Of a stretch of DNA of 64,000 bases, positions 45,369-56,654 are shown piece after piece. Positions within the stretch are counted from its first letter, which is position 1. Each line of letters starts with the position of its first letter. The stretch spans positions 3,727,501 to 3,791,500 of the forward strand of contig JAYKKM010000080.1 of assembly GCA_035772405.1 (NCBI GenBank), read 5' to 3'. The notes beneath the pieces are model-generated. The model was not told where the DNA came from. It worked only from the letters and a program-made list of their open reading frames with translations, and searched no databases. A program made the position numbers and the translations under genes. The stretch comes from Chrysogorgia sp. JL179-B06 (Eukaryota > Cnidaria > Anthozoa > Scleralcyonacea > Chrysogorgiidae).

Positions 45369-45428
45369 AAATTCCACAACCTCTGTTCATTGGTGCTAGC
45401 CAACTGGAGAACTTCTATCAGGCAAGAC
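45369..45428 (-). CDS. Middle exon of the spliced gene in the giant element
   Basis: Acceptor TACTTGTAG|GTC, donor AATTT|GTAAGT; 60 nt, phase 2 at both ends. It reads SCLIEVLQLASTNEQRLWN, an amphipathic helix-like segment. Frame agrees with the exons on both sides. Confidence 0.45.
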
Positions 45429-45591
45429 CTACAAGTACATAATGAAAAAAGCAAAATTATTTTAATAACACTTCAATCTTGATGATTTGTCATGCTTTGC
45501 TGGAGTGGGTTACGTTGTTGCCCTGACCAAATGCAGGGAGCGCTGCCCCCTCTCAAAAATCAAATGTGGTTCAATCAAATGTTGTGTAGCC

Positions 45592-45695
45592 TCCTCCAGA
45601 GCCAACTCTGTGTCTGCTTATTTCTTAGTTTTTCCAAGTCAAGAAGCTCTCTGAAAAACTAAGAAGACACATAGTTGCCTGCAGAGGAGCCTAAA
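45592..45695. repeat. Short foldback
   Basis: GCCTCCTCCAGAGCCAACT and TTCTTAGTTTTTC face AAAAACTAAGAAGAC and GAGGAGCC. Confidence 0.65.
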
Positions 45696-46350
45696 CGTTT
45701 TGGGTGATTACTATCAAAATTGACACATGTCATTGAACATTTATACTATATTCGTTTATATTGTGAAACTAATTATAAACAATGTTATATGCAAATGTTT
45801 TACTTTCATGACCAGTGGCCGGCATTTGACTTTGATGAGCATTTAACGAAATTATAGAAAGATTGGCATTTAGTCATTGCTCTTAGCCCTTCTCCAAATC
45901 TTCTTCCACTCTTGTTCCTCTCACACACTTAAGCACCACAAAACACACTTTAGTTCCCAAAACAAGCTGTTTTGGCATTGTCAATTAGCTTAAGATTTTC
46001 TCGCTAAACTGTACCCAAAATACTGAAAATTATAAAGTGTAAAGAAATAAAAGAATATGGTTAACGCTGGAGTTCAAGTCAACACTACAGCATTTGAGCT
46101 TCCGATAAACAAAAACTGATTGTTGTTGGACCTTGTGTTTCAAGAAGATCTGACAGACAAAGTTCGAAAGAAACTGCCCTGCACAAGCATATTATAATGT
46201 ACAGTATTTTAAGATTAAACCTTTGATTTAACCATTTGTATGTCTTTTTCCGATAGCTTCCTATCTAGCCCAATCGTTTACAAAACAGAAGTATATAAGA
46301 AGTCAGAGATTGACAAGGCGGGAAGCATACACATAGGAAAGGCATAATAG

Positions 46351-46393
46351 ATCTAACGTTTCATTGTATACATCACAACATCTTCAGAGATAA
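46351..46393 (-). ncRNA. Hammerhead-ribozyme-like motif (minus)
   Basis: The minus strand reads ATCT-CTGAAGA-TGTTGT-loop-ACAATG-AAA-CGTT-AGAT. Stem I is ATCT/AGAT, stem II GTTGT/ACAAT (one wobble pair), and the GAAA box is present. The ACGT palindrome gives the two-base-pair stem III that would need dimers, as described for Penelope-like elements. Confidence 0.5.
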
Positions 46394-46977
46394 TAATTAC
46401 AAAGTGCCTAAGCCTAGATATATACAGTATATATTTACAACATCTCAAAAATTAGCCAATCAGAGAGAAGTGTTAAAAATAAAAGTTACAATTATGTGAG
46501 AAAAGGAACACAATAGATGCTAAGAAACGGGGTAAAAGTTAGGGCCGATATAATAAGGGCTGATATAAAAATAAAATTAAGAGATACACAAAGAAATCAG
46601 AGAAGGAAAAGAGGTGCAGATCCAATGTTGCCGTTTTAACTTCTTCTACGCGAAAGCTTCTTAATTAGTAAACTTAAACCATCTTTAAACGGCAACATTG
46701 GATCTGCGCCTCTTCTCCTTCTCTGATTTCTTTGTGTATCTCTTAATTGGCAACATTGGATCTGCGCCTCTTTTCCTTCTCTGATTTCTTTGTGTATCTC
46801 TTAATTTTATTTTTATATTGGCCCTTATTATATCGGTCCTAACTTTTACTCACTTTCTTAGCGTCTATTGTGTTCCTTTTGTCACTTTTATCTTTAAAAC
46901 TTCTCTCTGATTGGCTAATTTTTGACATGTTGTAAATAATATATAATATATCTAGGGTTAGGCACTTTGCAATTATT

Positions 46978-47020
46978 ATCTCTGAAGATGTTGTGATGTA
47001 TACAACGAAACGTTAGATCT
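46978..47020 (+). ncRNA. Hammerhead-ribozyme-like motif (plus)
   Basis: ATCT, CTGAAGA (46982-46988), stem II GTTGT/ACAAC closing a 7-nt loop, GAAA (47007-47010), CGTT, AGAT. Every conserved core position of the hammerhead is filled. The predicted cleavage is after GUU, before AGAT. Confidence 0.55.
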
Positions 47021-47358
47021 AATTAAAATTTGATTATGCCTTTTCTACATGTTTTATGCTGGGCATTAATATTCTTATGTAAGAAGTCGTATAAAAGAGT
47101 ATTAAGAAGCATAAACAAAATATATAACTATAATAAATTATTCTAATTTCTGTTGTTTGAAGAAGCGCCCGAAATCGCACCCCGCGCAAACCGCACACGT
47201 GCCATAGAAATTTTGAAATAGTCAGCCTGATTAGTTCGCTTTAGCGGAGGGTTTTCGCAACATTTTAACCAGAGAGCCAGAAAACCATTTAAATTAAAGG
47301 CAATAGAATAACCTCTGTAACAAAGAATGATGTTAATAAATCAGTGATACTTTCTCAC

Positions 47359-47518
47359 CTTGACGCAATGCCTGTAATTGTAAATATTTTGTTGCCAATC
47401 CATGTCTTACATTTAAAGGCTCCTCTGACTTTCAAGTATATATCGTCCTTTACAAATTCACTTCTTATGATGCTACTTGAATCAAAGGAAAGCGCAACAT
47501 GAGTGGTTGCCGGCCTCG
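47359..47518 (-). CDS. Exon of a spliced gene in the giant element, 5' part missing
   Basis: Acceptor AATTTTTAG|CG (or GCGAG|G four bases on), donor TCAAG|GTGAGA, phase 2. It encodes RPATTHVALSFDSSSIIRSE, then FVKDDIYLKVRGAFKCKTW and IGNKIFTITGIAS. With 45369-45428 and 44386-44479 it forms a continuous reading frame of about 103 residues to a stop. A GAFKCKTW...CNQC layout is faintly reminiscent of 3CxxC-type zinc domains, but no family is claimed. No in-frame ATG was found; a 5' exon candidate at 47590-47800 (donor ATTG|GTAAGT) does not read through in frame. Confidence 0.45.
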
Positions 47519-48317
47519 CTAAAAATTGCGCGCAGCGAGCGCAATAAATATGTTGAGAAGATAGTATATGATAGATAACTTACCAATTCTTGTCAAGTTT
47601 TAAAGGATTGTCTTGCCGTCATTAAGTTCAGTTCGCGAACACAAAGAGATCCGTATACGGTATAGGCTAAGTGACTCTGGTGAAATGATGTTATATGATA
47701 GCCGAGCACATATGGCTTGGTGACCGGATATTGCGGCTGTGCGAACAAAAGAAAGGTGAGAAGTGCGCTTGGCAGTTCAAGTTTTAACAATCACACCAGC
47801 ACACCTGGTCTAGTAAGCTCGCTTCATTTTCAGTTGTCTGTTCCTATAGTAGATCAACACACCATATGTTTTTTATGCCATTCAGCTTTTTGAATAGGTA
47901 TTCGAACAGTTTCAGCGTGAATTCAAGTGTAACAGTCTTCACATTGGTCAAACTTGATACGTTTGCTTTATCTTGAGTTTTCAAGATGTTACTATTCGGA
48001 TCCCGAATTAGTTCTTAGTAATCACAGTAAGCTCTATTTCGTCTATGATTATGTGAAACGTAGAAGAATCAGATACCCAAACTCAGATTCTGACGACAAT
48101 TTACATCTACCTGAATCACAAATGCCTGTTAAATCATAGGTTAAATATATCCGCCAAACGGTAAACTCTAGGCCTGAACATCATGTATTCGCATTTATAG
48201 TTAATATTCATATAGTTCTAAAATTAAGGTACTGGCCAGCAGAGTAGCTATAACTATCAACTGTAGTATTTAATATATTATTTTACTGTAGATCACAAGG
48301 GCCCATTAAGATTTAGA

Positions 48318-48700
48318 CCATTTATCTTGTAAGATCTTACAAGATTTTGACATTTATCTTGTAAGATCTTACAAGATTTTTACCATTTTCTTGTAAGATC
48401 TTACAAGATTTGATCATTTTCTTGTAAGATCTCACAAGATTTTGACCATTATCTTGTAAGATCTTACAAGATATTTACTATTTTCTTATAAGATCTTACA
48501 AGATTTGCTCATTTTCTTGTAAGATCTTACAAGATTTGATCATTTTCTTGTAAGATCTTACAAGATATTTACTATTTTCTTGTAAGATCTTACAAGATTT
48601 TGACCATTATCTTGTAAGATCGTACAAGATATTTACTATTTTCTTCTAAGATCTTACAAGATTTTGACAATTATCTTGTAAGACTTACAAGATAATTAAC
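48318..48700. repeat. Right TAAGATCTTA array, outer part
   Basis: About 12 units of a 30-33-bp repeat: TTGTAAGATCTTACAAGA plus a TTTGACCATTATC-type spacer. Confidence 0.95.
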
Positions 48701-48974
48701 CGGATTTTTTATTTATTTACAATATCCGGATATTGCGTTTTTAAACGATCAAAATTCGCGAGTTTCATAAATATGTCGAGCAGAATACCATACTTTATAA
48801 AGCACAAATACGGTATACGGTAATCTATTATTAATTGTAGCGTCTGCAACTGAAGTTCGTTATACGGAAATGATCTTGAATTTCGCTTATATTAGGCTCA
48901 TGTGCTTATATATGCGGATACCATTTTATAAAAATTTTATATCAGCAAATCCTTAAGTTTTCTAATGTTTTCAG

Positions 48975-49155
48975 TTTGTAAGATATTTTGTAAGATCTTG
49001 TCAAGTATATTAAATCTTACAAGATCTTATAAGATTTCATAAGATCTTACAAGATCTTACAAGATTTCTATTATAAGATCTTGTCAAGATTTATTTTAAG
49101 ATCTTACAAGATCTTACAAGATCTTACAAGATCTTGTAAGATCTTGGCAAGATGT
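48975..49155. repeat. Right TAAGATCTTA array, next to the arm
   Basis: Dense AAGATCTTACAAGATCTTAC units, directly followed by CACCTGGGGGGG, which mirrors CCCAGGTG at the left array (44045-44052). Confidence 0.92.
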
Positions 49156-49505
49156 TCACCTGGGGGGGTTAGGATTTGTGTTGTATTGGGGTTGGAATTA
49201 CCCATTATTGGTTAAATGTAAAAGCATTTGACAATTGCCGATTATTGGTCTTTAATCTTTAATCATGTACTCCTAAAAACAGTTAAAAACAGTCAAAAAC
49301 AGTTGGTAATATAGTAACTAGTCCTAGTCCCAACTCGGTGAAAGACCCTCGGTGGATTGCCTCTAGTGCTGACCACAACGAACGCCCGTGATGTAGTCAA
49401 ACCCCTCAACTATCGTCTCGTGGGTCACGTTTTTGTTCTCGTTCTGATGTCATCTGTGTAACTATAACTGAACAGATAAAGACAAAATGGAATCTATTTG
49501 TTAAA

Positions 49506-50044
49506 TATGCTAACGTCAAGGGCAATGTTAAGAAAGCCAATTATGCAGCGCCATACACATGAATAGATATTCTTTCAACCTCGTACCCAGGCCTTTATTT
49601 TCATTGACAATATTTCCTTTACAAGTTTCATTTGCTTGCATGTACGGAACAAATTGGTGATATTTTCCTTGGAAAGTACATATACATGTCTTTTTCAAAA
49701 GTTGGTTGATTATATGAGTAAAGAAAAACAGTTTTGTGTACGGTCGTCAAGGAAAACCGCTTGACAAGAAATATAAATCGAAATATTTAAAAGGTTGGAC
49801 ATGCCAAAATAGTGTGTACAAAACCGCCGCGAAGGGTCTGGGAACGAGAATGGTACAAAACTAGGTTTCATGTTTCAAGTAGTTTCGTTAGTAAGTGAAA
49901 CGTTAGACTTCCTTCACATTATTTCAGCAGTATATACCAAGCTTTCAGAGTTTTCTATTAATTTCAACACTGCCCACGCAGCACTATACTTTTATATATT
50001 TTTTGATAAGAAATAAATTACGTAGCAGGTTACAGCTGAACCTA
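49506..50044. other. Gene-free, weak foldback
   Basis: At 49575-49850 CCTCGTACCCAGGCC and GGTCTGGGAACGAG face each other. A relative of this end is at 59680. Nothing else was seen. Confidence 0.5.
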
Positions 50045-50519
50045 CAGGGTTCTATCTAGGGGGTTTGAGGGGTGGAAGCTTCCCCCCAAACAGTCCAGCT
50101 TCCCCCCAAAAAGCTGTGATAATTCAGGTCGGTGTACATGACGTAAGTATTCCCAGTCAGTCCAAGACCCTATATGACAAGGAACATGGTGTATCGCGTG
50201 CATGTAACTTAATTCAACTTCATTGATTCAATATGAAATATATTATAAATTTTAATAAACAATATAAAATGTACTTAAAATCCTGGAAAGTGTTGGTTGT
50301 TTTTAGTGTTTTATATGACTTTTCCAAACCTTCAGAATTGTGTAATATCTCCCAAAATGCAGGAGATGGCATTTCAGAGACTCTAGATTTCTAAATTTTC
50401 CTGGGGGACATGCACCCGGACCCCTTAGATACTCGCGCTTTTGGTGCTCACTCCCCCCTTTCCGAATCCTGCCTACATCCTTGCTTCAACATAAAACAAA
50501 AAATCCTAGATAGAACCCT
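50045..50519. mobile_element. hAT-like MITE, CAGGGTTCTATCTAGG end
   Basis: Left end CAGGGTTCTATCTAGG against right end CCTAGATAGAACCCT. Partial direct repeat AACCTA on both sides suggests a damaged target duplication. It shares the subterminal GGCATTTCAGAGACTC block with the hAT element at 8652. Confidence 0.8.
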
Positions 50520-50533
50520 AACCTAGGTTTATT

Positions 50534-50800
50534 CATAGTCAATGGCATACATGGTCTGGAAACGCGGCAAACTTCAAAGAGGCTGGCTAGCAATGAACTG
50601 TGATTCATGTTGAGGTGTACCTGAAGGCACAAACCCTTTGTTTTAGGTTTATTAATATTTAAACAACATTAAGCTAAAACGTTTCTATTGGATAACGGCT
50701 CATTATACAGAAAAAACAAAGTGTTCAGTAACCGTGAAAGTGCACAAACTGAACAAAAACATACGGAACAATGATTTTTAACATGTAGCCATTGACTATG
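50534..50800. mobile_element. Foldback, CATAGTCAAT ends
   Basis: Inverted, diverged copy of 24558-24836 (GGTCTGGAAACGCGGC, GAACAAAAACATA). It abuts the hAT-like MITE. Confidence 0.75.
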
Positions 50801-51042
50801 CTTTATTCGCCGAGCATTGCTAAAGTAAGGAACTATTTATATCTGAAGTACGGGTGTAGGTACGTGTACAAGTAAGCGCGTTGCCCCTCGCGGCTGAGGC
50901 TTTGAAGTTAAGCCCTGTTCCGACTGGGTATACCATTGCTGGCTTCCGAACTTCAGACTCATGTGAGTAGTTGTTGGTTTTCTCCTGTGCTTCGAGGGGT
51001 TTTTCTCCGATTTTCCCACCTCTGGAAAATGAACACTTAAGA

Positions 51043-51335
51043 GCTAGCCTCTTCCGCAGGAAAAGTGTGAGTAATGTTTTTTTCCGATCGATCAAATAGC
51101 TTTCACGTTGTGGCCGAGCCAGAGAAATTAACAAAAGAATGGGGAGAGGAAAATTAAATGCGCCAGGAATCCCTTGCTGTCCCCTCTTCGTCGTCCATTC
51201 CCTTCACAAATCCCAACATTCCCTATATACTTCCCCACAATCCCTCGTACAGCCTTGGAAGTTATTTGACTCGGAAAAAACATTGCACACACAACTAAAA
51301 GCTACGAAAGAGTTGCCTGCGGACGAGGCTAGATC
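51043..51335. mobile_element. MITE, GCTAGCCTC ends
   Basis: GCTAGCCTCTTCCGCAGG and ATGTTTTTTCCGA at left face TCGGAAAAAACAT and CCTGCGGACGAGGCTAG at right. Confidence 0.7.
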
Positions 51336-51477
51336 GTAGCAATAGCTCTGCTCCTTGGTCATGCATGGGTCGAATGGCGGCTGCATGGAGTGCCTTTAAT
51401 ATACCTGTGAACATGTAATGTACTTTTGATCATATTAATATGGAAACTGCGCAATATAAGAATTAAATATTATAATG

Positions 51478-51562
51478 GACGATCGTCAAGCTCATATCCT
51501 CAGAAAAGATGTTTTCGAGTCCCAGAGAGGAATCAAACCTGTAACCGTCTGATTGCCGGTGA
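51478..51562 (-). mobile_element. tRNA-derived SINE fragment
   Basis: Minus strand CGGTTACAGGTTTGATTCC with body TTTCTGAGGATATGAGC, as in 22860-22985. A mirrored CAATCAGACGGTTACAGG sits at 51580-51600. Confidence 0.6.
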
Positions 51563-51602
51563 ATGCCTACACCTTCTGGTTGCCAATCAGACGGTTACAG
51601 GT

Positions 51603-52719
51603 ATACATCCACGAGCAAGTTATTAAGCTTTGGTATACCGGCAAGGAACTTGTCAAAAATTGGTTGTGTACGTCATGTATACGTGGCTTCAGCCTGCAGA
51701 GGTGGACAATTAAAGTGAACGATTAATAGATATCTTGTGGGTGCACGTTTGACAGTTTATGTGAGCTTTTGAAAATTTAATCTGCTTCTTTACCATATGC
51801 TACCAGTTTTCCTATATTTCCTCCAAGGCATAAACCTTTCACATCGATGTATAACATTAAAGTGGTTTAAAGCGGTTTAAACAGTACTTGGAATTACCAC
51901 CATTATGTACTGTATATTAGGTTTGATTTATAACTTGCGAAAGTATAAGACTTCATAATATAGAAAACAATCAAATGCATATATTTTACCTTGCTATCCG
52001 AGTCTTTTATCCACGGGATGCTTGTGAAAATGAACAAAATATTAGACCAGTTATTAGAGCAGTATATATAGACGAGCTATATATAGGTGGAACAATATAT
52101 ACCGAGGAATAATAAGAATATTATACATGTGTCATGCATATCCAAGAGTAAAGCGTATGATCTCCGTGTGTTCTTAATAAATTAATTTGAATTCCACAGG
52201 TTGAAAGGAGACAAACAAATCTTAGCTGGGACAGTGTTCAAACAACCCATTAACAAATAATTACTTTCACAAATGAACATCTGAATGGATTTTGCAAATC
52301 ATTCCGGGTAATTTGACATTGTTCATTGTTTTCAAATGCGGCTAAGTCTCGCTAAATCATACTTCAAAAACACCGACATTTGAAAAGTTTTGCAATATAA
52401 TGAAGTGATTAGGATTCAAGATTACGTTACTAACGTAAACGTTATATGCTTCAAGAGTTTAATGTACATGAAAGCGTGTTTCGCTGTTCCACAGCTCATC
52501 AGTGTAGCTCCGTGCAATCTAGATATGGCATGAGAACTATTTATATCCAAGCGATTGCCGGTGACAAACGCTTGTGGGACAATAGCAGCCATGCGCAAAT
52601 CCAGAAAGCGGTATAAGTATGAAGCGGTATAGGGTCAGAGTGCTCAATAGTGGTGATTATAAAGGTGATTATCGCTCAACACCGCAGTGAAGGAGCGTAA
52701 TTTATATATATATATTTAT

Positions 52720-52720
<1 letters not shown>
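51603..52720. other. Gene-free AT-rich stretch
   Basis: No coding exon, inverted repeat or known element was recognised. Confidence 0.5.
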
Positions 52721-52886
<166 letters not shown>

Positions 52887-52894
52887 ATGAACGT

Positions 52895-53130
52895 TTCGTT
52901 TTAAGCCTAGATATATAATTTACAACATGTCAAAAGTTAGCCAATCAGAGAGAAGTGTTAAAAATAAAAGTTACAAGTGAGAAAAGGAACACAATAGACG
53001 CTAAGAAAGTGAGTAAAAGTTAGGGCCGATATAATAAGGGCCGATTATTATATCTGAAGATGTTGTGATGTATACAACGAAACGTTAGATCTAATTATAA
53101 TTTTATTTTGCCTTTTCTATACGTGTTTTA
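52895..53130. mobile_element. Partial copy of the 46.3-47.0-kb element
   Basis: It shares TTAGCCAATCAGAGAGAAGT, the AGTTAGGGCCGATATAATAA block and the hammerhead-like end (CTGAAGA 53054-53060, ACAAC, GAAA 53079-53082, CGTTAGATCT). Stem I is damaged here (TATAT in place of ATCT before the core). Confidence 0.75.
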
Positions 53131-54270
53131 TGCTGGGCTTTAATATTCTTAACAAAGTTACGCTTCCCGCCTGGGAATCTTCAACCTTCAAAGCGAAACT
53201 TAAACAATATTACTACAGTACCCTGCATGTTCTCTCTATATAAGACTCCGAAGAGCTGGATTTCCATTTAGACTTATGTGTAGATATGCAAACGAATAAC
53301 CTATGGCTATGACGTCAAGATCTTTTCACATTTTTAGAAAATCAAGAAATTAAAAATAGTAAATTAATTTGGCATCGCTATTTCGATGTGATAATGTTAG
53401 GTTTCACGAAGTGTCGCAATGTGCAAAGTTTCAAGTGATTTCGTTGAATATAATATCAATGATATGTATGATTTTCTAAAAATGTGATAACCTTTTGATG
53501 TGATCATAAGTTATTTCATTTGCATATCACACTTTAACAGCACTCCACCAGTGACTTGGTTTGGTGTTCTTTCAGTTTTCTACTTTAGAAGTGTTAAACC
53601 TATACTTCGGCAAGACTTCCTTTTACGATTTACGATCAGTTACGGTTCCAAATCACCCTCCAAGAAGGCTTTCTGGCGTAACTTTATTAGATGTTTCAAA
53701 TCAGCGGATCCAAGGTACATCGTTTTAACCGAGACACCCCCCGTTAAACCACTTGTACTAAATAAGTAATAGTAAGTAAAATACTAATTAAGTAATAGCA
53801 CTTACGTAGCCATGGTTATCTCGATCAGTATTTAATCGATTTCAATTCTGAAAAACAGAGTTGGAATTACCGAGTCTAAGTACATAACACATCATCGTAA
53901 AAACGTATTTATGTACTTACAAAATCCTACTTAGACTGCTTGCCGATAAAAGGGGGCACCCAAAAGGCATACTGAGAACTAGTTACCGGTTGGGAAATGT
54001 AGCAGGCCAGAATTCAATATAGTCCGGCAGAATAGGACAAGGGGTTCGCATGAAGGTATATAGTTTTATTTATATTGGTTTTGTGGTGCTCTTGCTGACC
54101 AAATCACACATTTCGAACAACTGTCAGTTGCGCAGACGCGGGGAATTTGATCTATTTAGATTTATCCAAAGGAAGCCTAGTTGTCAATAATGAGATGCCA
54201 ATACGTGTAGAAATAATATTGTATCATCACTTATTGCTCTGATTAGGCAACAGAACTGGTTTACAAGTAA
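53131..54270. other. Gene-free with weak repeats
   Basis: A short foldback at 53310-53500 (CACATTTTTAGAAAATC and mirror) and a copy of the 26463 repeat at 53812-53930. The frame at 53500-53769 shows no domain. Confidence 0.5.
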
Positions 54271-54379
54271 ACCTCCTATATGTTTAACGTATGTAAAATC
54301 CAGGAAAATGAGTTTTTGTAGGTTTCCAGCTGCAATTTCAAAACAAAATCAGTTGTCTTCAATAATCCTCTTCCTGAAC

Positions 54380-55330
54380 TTTTGGGCTCATTGCAACATG
54401 TCAGCACATTTCTTACAACGATAAAACATTGTACATGCCAATCTGCCACTGTTATAACCACAGCCCATGGACTTGCACGGACTCTCCGCATTTACTTTAA
54501 TTCTGATCTTCCTTTAATTGTGAAGCTTCGTTTTGAGTAACTCTGGTTTGTTCGCTACAACATGCAGCACTACCTTGACATTGAAAAAACATTGTACATG
54601 CCAATCTGCCTCTGTTACAGCCCTTGGACTTGCATGAACTCTCCGAAGAACAAGAGCACCTGATGAGTTTGAGTAATCTGGTGCTGTGGGAGTCGTAGTA
54701 GGGAGAGTGACTGGCTGTAGGCATTTAGTTCCCTCATCCCTTAAGTGTGCTCTTTTGACGTTTTCTTTGAAAGTTTCTTTGGTGGGTGCCGTGGCAGAGT
54801 GCACAGCTTGGGAGTACCTGTTGCTCCTTTTCTGCCTGTCTTTGTTGTCCAAGCTTTAATTCTTGATTCAGTCATGGATTTTGCATCATGCATGTTGTAG
54901 CATGCTGAGAGAAAAGCTGTGGACTGGAGCAACACACCGTGAATGTCAGCAGTCTTATTGCGAGGAGACTCAAGCTGTATTTCCCTACTTGAAGAGTTTT
55001 CAACCTACTCTTACCCTTTCCAATCCCCTGGCACATGGGGACAGTGTCGCACCCTGTAAGGGCATGGGCTGGTAACATGTCGGGGATTATGCTGGCAAGC
55101 TTTGTTACTGTAGCACTAATATCAACAACTGCTCTGCCTTTCCTAGGAGACTGTATTATCATGGGGCTGTTGAACCCTCTATTAAGGTAATGGTACAGCA
55201 ACAGAACATAGACATCTGTGTCATCTGCTTCAATAATGACTTCTTCTCTTCTTGTGCTGCATATATAGCTTGCTCTGTGACGATTGTGTCTGCTTCTTCT
55301 TGGTTTGTCTTGAGATCTATTACTATGCAT
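54380..55330 (-). pseudogene. Decayed nuclease-like gene with Cys-rich tail
   Basis: The 5' part (54872-55330) has EADDTDVYVLLLYHY, MIIQSPRKGRAVVDI and LPAHALTGCDTVPMCQGIG, a multi-copy cnidarian ORF type whose acidic DD and GCD motifs resemble PIN/FEN-type 5'-nucleases. The frame then shifts: VLLQSTAFLSACYN continues in a second frame, RDEGTKCLQPVTLPTTT in a third, and a Cys-rich tail (CSCSSESSCKSKGC) in a fourth position. At least three frameshifts are visible. The Cys-rich segment is duplicated (54405-54480 and 54575-54650). No introns were needed. Confidence 0.6.
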
Positions 55331-55445
55331 TCTTAAGTAACTTATGTATAAATTTATATTGAATATTCAGTATTACAGATCTTGCGGCCAGTATACCATC
55401 TTTTGTTATAGATTGTAACTTTTGCCACACAAAGTGCCGTATTGA

Positions 55446-55467
55446 TGTCTGTCTGTCTGTCTGTCTA

Positions 55468-55508
<41 letters not shown>

Positions 55509-55555
55509 TTGTCTGTCTGTCTGTCTGTGTGTGTGTGTGGGGGGGGGGGGGGAGG
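55446..55555. repeat. (TCTG)n microsatellite plus poly-G
   Basis: About 20 TCTG units, then GTGTGTG and a run of 13 G. Confidence 0.97.
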
Positions 55556-56654
55556 ACTTCGCAATGATTGTTTGAAAGCTGTACGGAGTACCTTTTCATT
55601 GTTGGAAGAGTGAATTTTGGTCGAGGAGTGTGTCTAACGCTTGGGAAATTTCGGGCGGCTTAGTGAAGCCACTGTTTGAGATCGCAGTTCAGTACCATAT
55701 CGATCGCTGCTTGACTACGGCAGGTAAAGATGGATGAGGCGAATCCACGTCAATATTATCATGTTTTCTATTGACGGGATATTTCTTCGTCCGTTGTGAC
55801 GTTTTCTCCACGGTGTAGGATTCCTCCGTTAGGGGGCGTTCATAATTTATGTGGTGGGGGCCTATGGGGATTTTGACGGGGGCAGTTATTTTCTCCACTA
55901 ACAATAGGGGGGCCAACGAAAATAATTTTTGAAGCCAAAAACCCGGACGGGAGGAGGCATCAAGAAACACTATTAATGCACCTATCAATGTAAACCCCGC
56001 GGGGAGAGACAGGGGATTTGACAAAAATTTTAAAAAAATTATCAATTTCCCATAGATGGGGAGCAAAATTTTGGTCAAATCCTGTAATTAACCCCACCAA
56101 GAGGCAAGATTTTTCAATCTATTATGCTTTAATACGTTTATACTGTATCGCTCAAAAATATACCAATTAATGGCTTAATAATAAATAAGAATGTCGAACG
56201 AGGTGTTTTAAATACAAAACTTCAACGTTTCATGGACAAACACATGAAGACCATTAGGACCTGTCAAAATTTACTGTATACCGTAATCTGTATGTTATTT
56301 GTATTATTACAAATGTTCTAGACTTGCACAGCAGATCTCCGTGAAGATCTCTGAGGATTTTAAAGAGGACATAAAGTGGTGTACTCTTATAATAGTTTGA
56401 ACTTTTTATCATTTTTATATGAAAAAAAAACAAAAAAAAAAAAACTATATTAACGTTCGAATGCTGTTTGAAACATGAAAAAATTAAAATGTTATCCTTT
56501 CTCTCAATTTTGACTTCTTGTGTTTAGTACAACATGAAACAAATGGGAGCAAACATTTTGAAGAATGTAGAATAGTTTTAGGGGGGCATGGTAATTAGCC
56601 TAACTAGCCTTTGATAGGGTCGGCGTTAGATCATATAGCTAGAGTTAACGTACA
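55556..56654. other. MITE-like G-rich block, otherwise empty
   Basis: 55825-56060 contains GGGGGCGTTCATAATTTATG and GGGGGCAGTTATTTTCTCC blocks typical of short G-rich repeats; the minus-strand 129-codon frame over it is not considered a gene. 56415-56445 is A-rich. Confidence 0.45.

Larger units (their letters stand above)
46340..47040. mobile_element. Inverted-repeat element with hammerhead-like ends
   Basis: Arms of over 200 bp (AGATCTAACGTTTC, CAACATCTTCAGAGATAAT, GATTGGCTAATTTTTGA and mirrors). The centre has a duplicated GGCAACATTGGATCTGCGCC block (46690, 46748) and its inverse at 46615. A partial copy lies at 52895-53130. The arrangement resembles inverted Penelope-like element ends. 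Confidence 0.75.
43560..49505. mobile_element. Giant inverted-repeat structure with subterminal arrays
   Basis: Left arm about 43560-44060 and right arm about 49150-49505 are inverted copies (GACCCTCGGTGGATTGCCTC, AACAGTTAAAAACAGTC, CCAATAATCGGCAATTGTC and mirrors). Just inside each arm is an array of palindromic TAAGATCTTA units. The interior carries a spliced minus-strand gene fragment and a foldback with hammerhead-like ends. Subterminal repeat arrays are typical of some DNA transposons, but the superfamily is not clear and no transposase was recognised. Confidence 0.75.

Noticed and set aside
47593..47790. 65-codon minus-strand frame with a hydrophobic start
   Set aside because: It has no ATG start and ends in a stop nine bases before a donor-like site; kept only as a possible untranslated exon.
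55689..56078. 129-codon minus-strand frame
   Set aside because: It covers a G-rich MITE-like block; composition and lack of homology argue against a gene.
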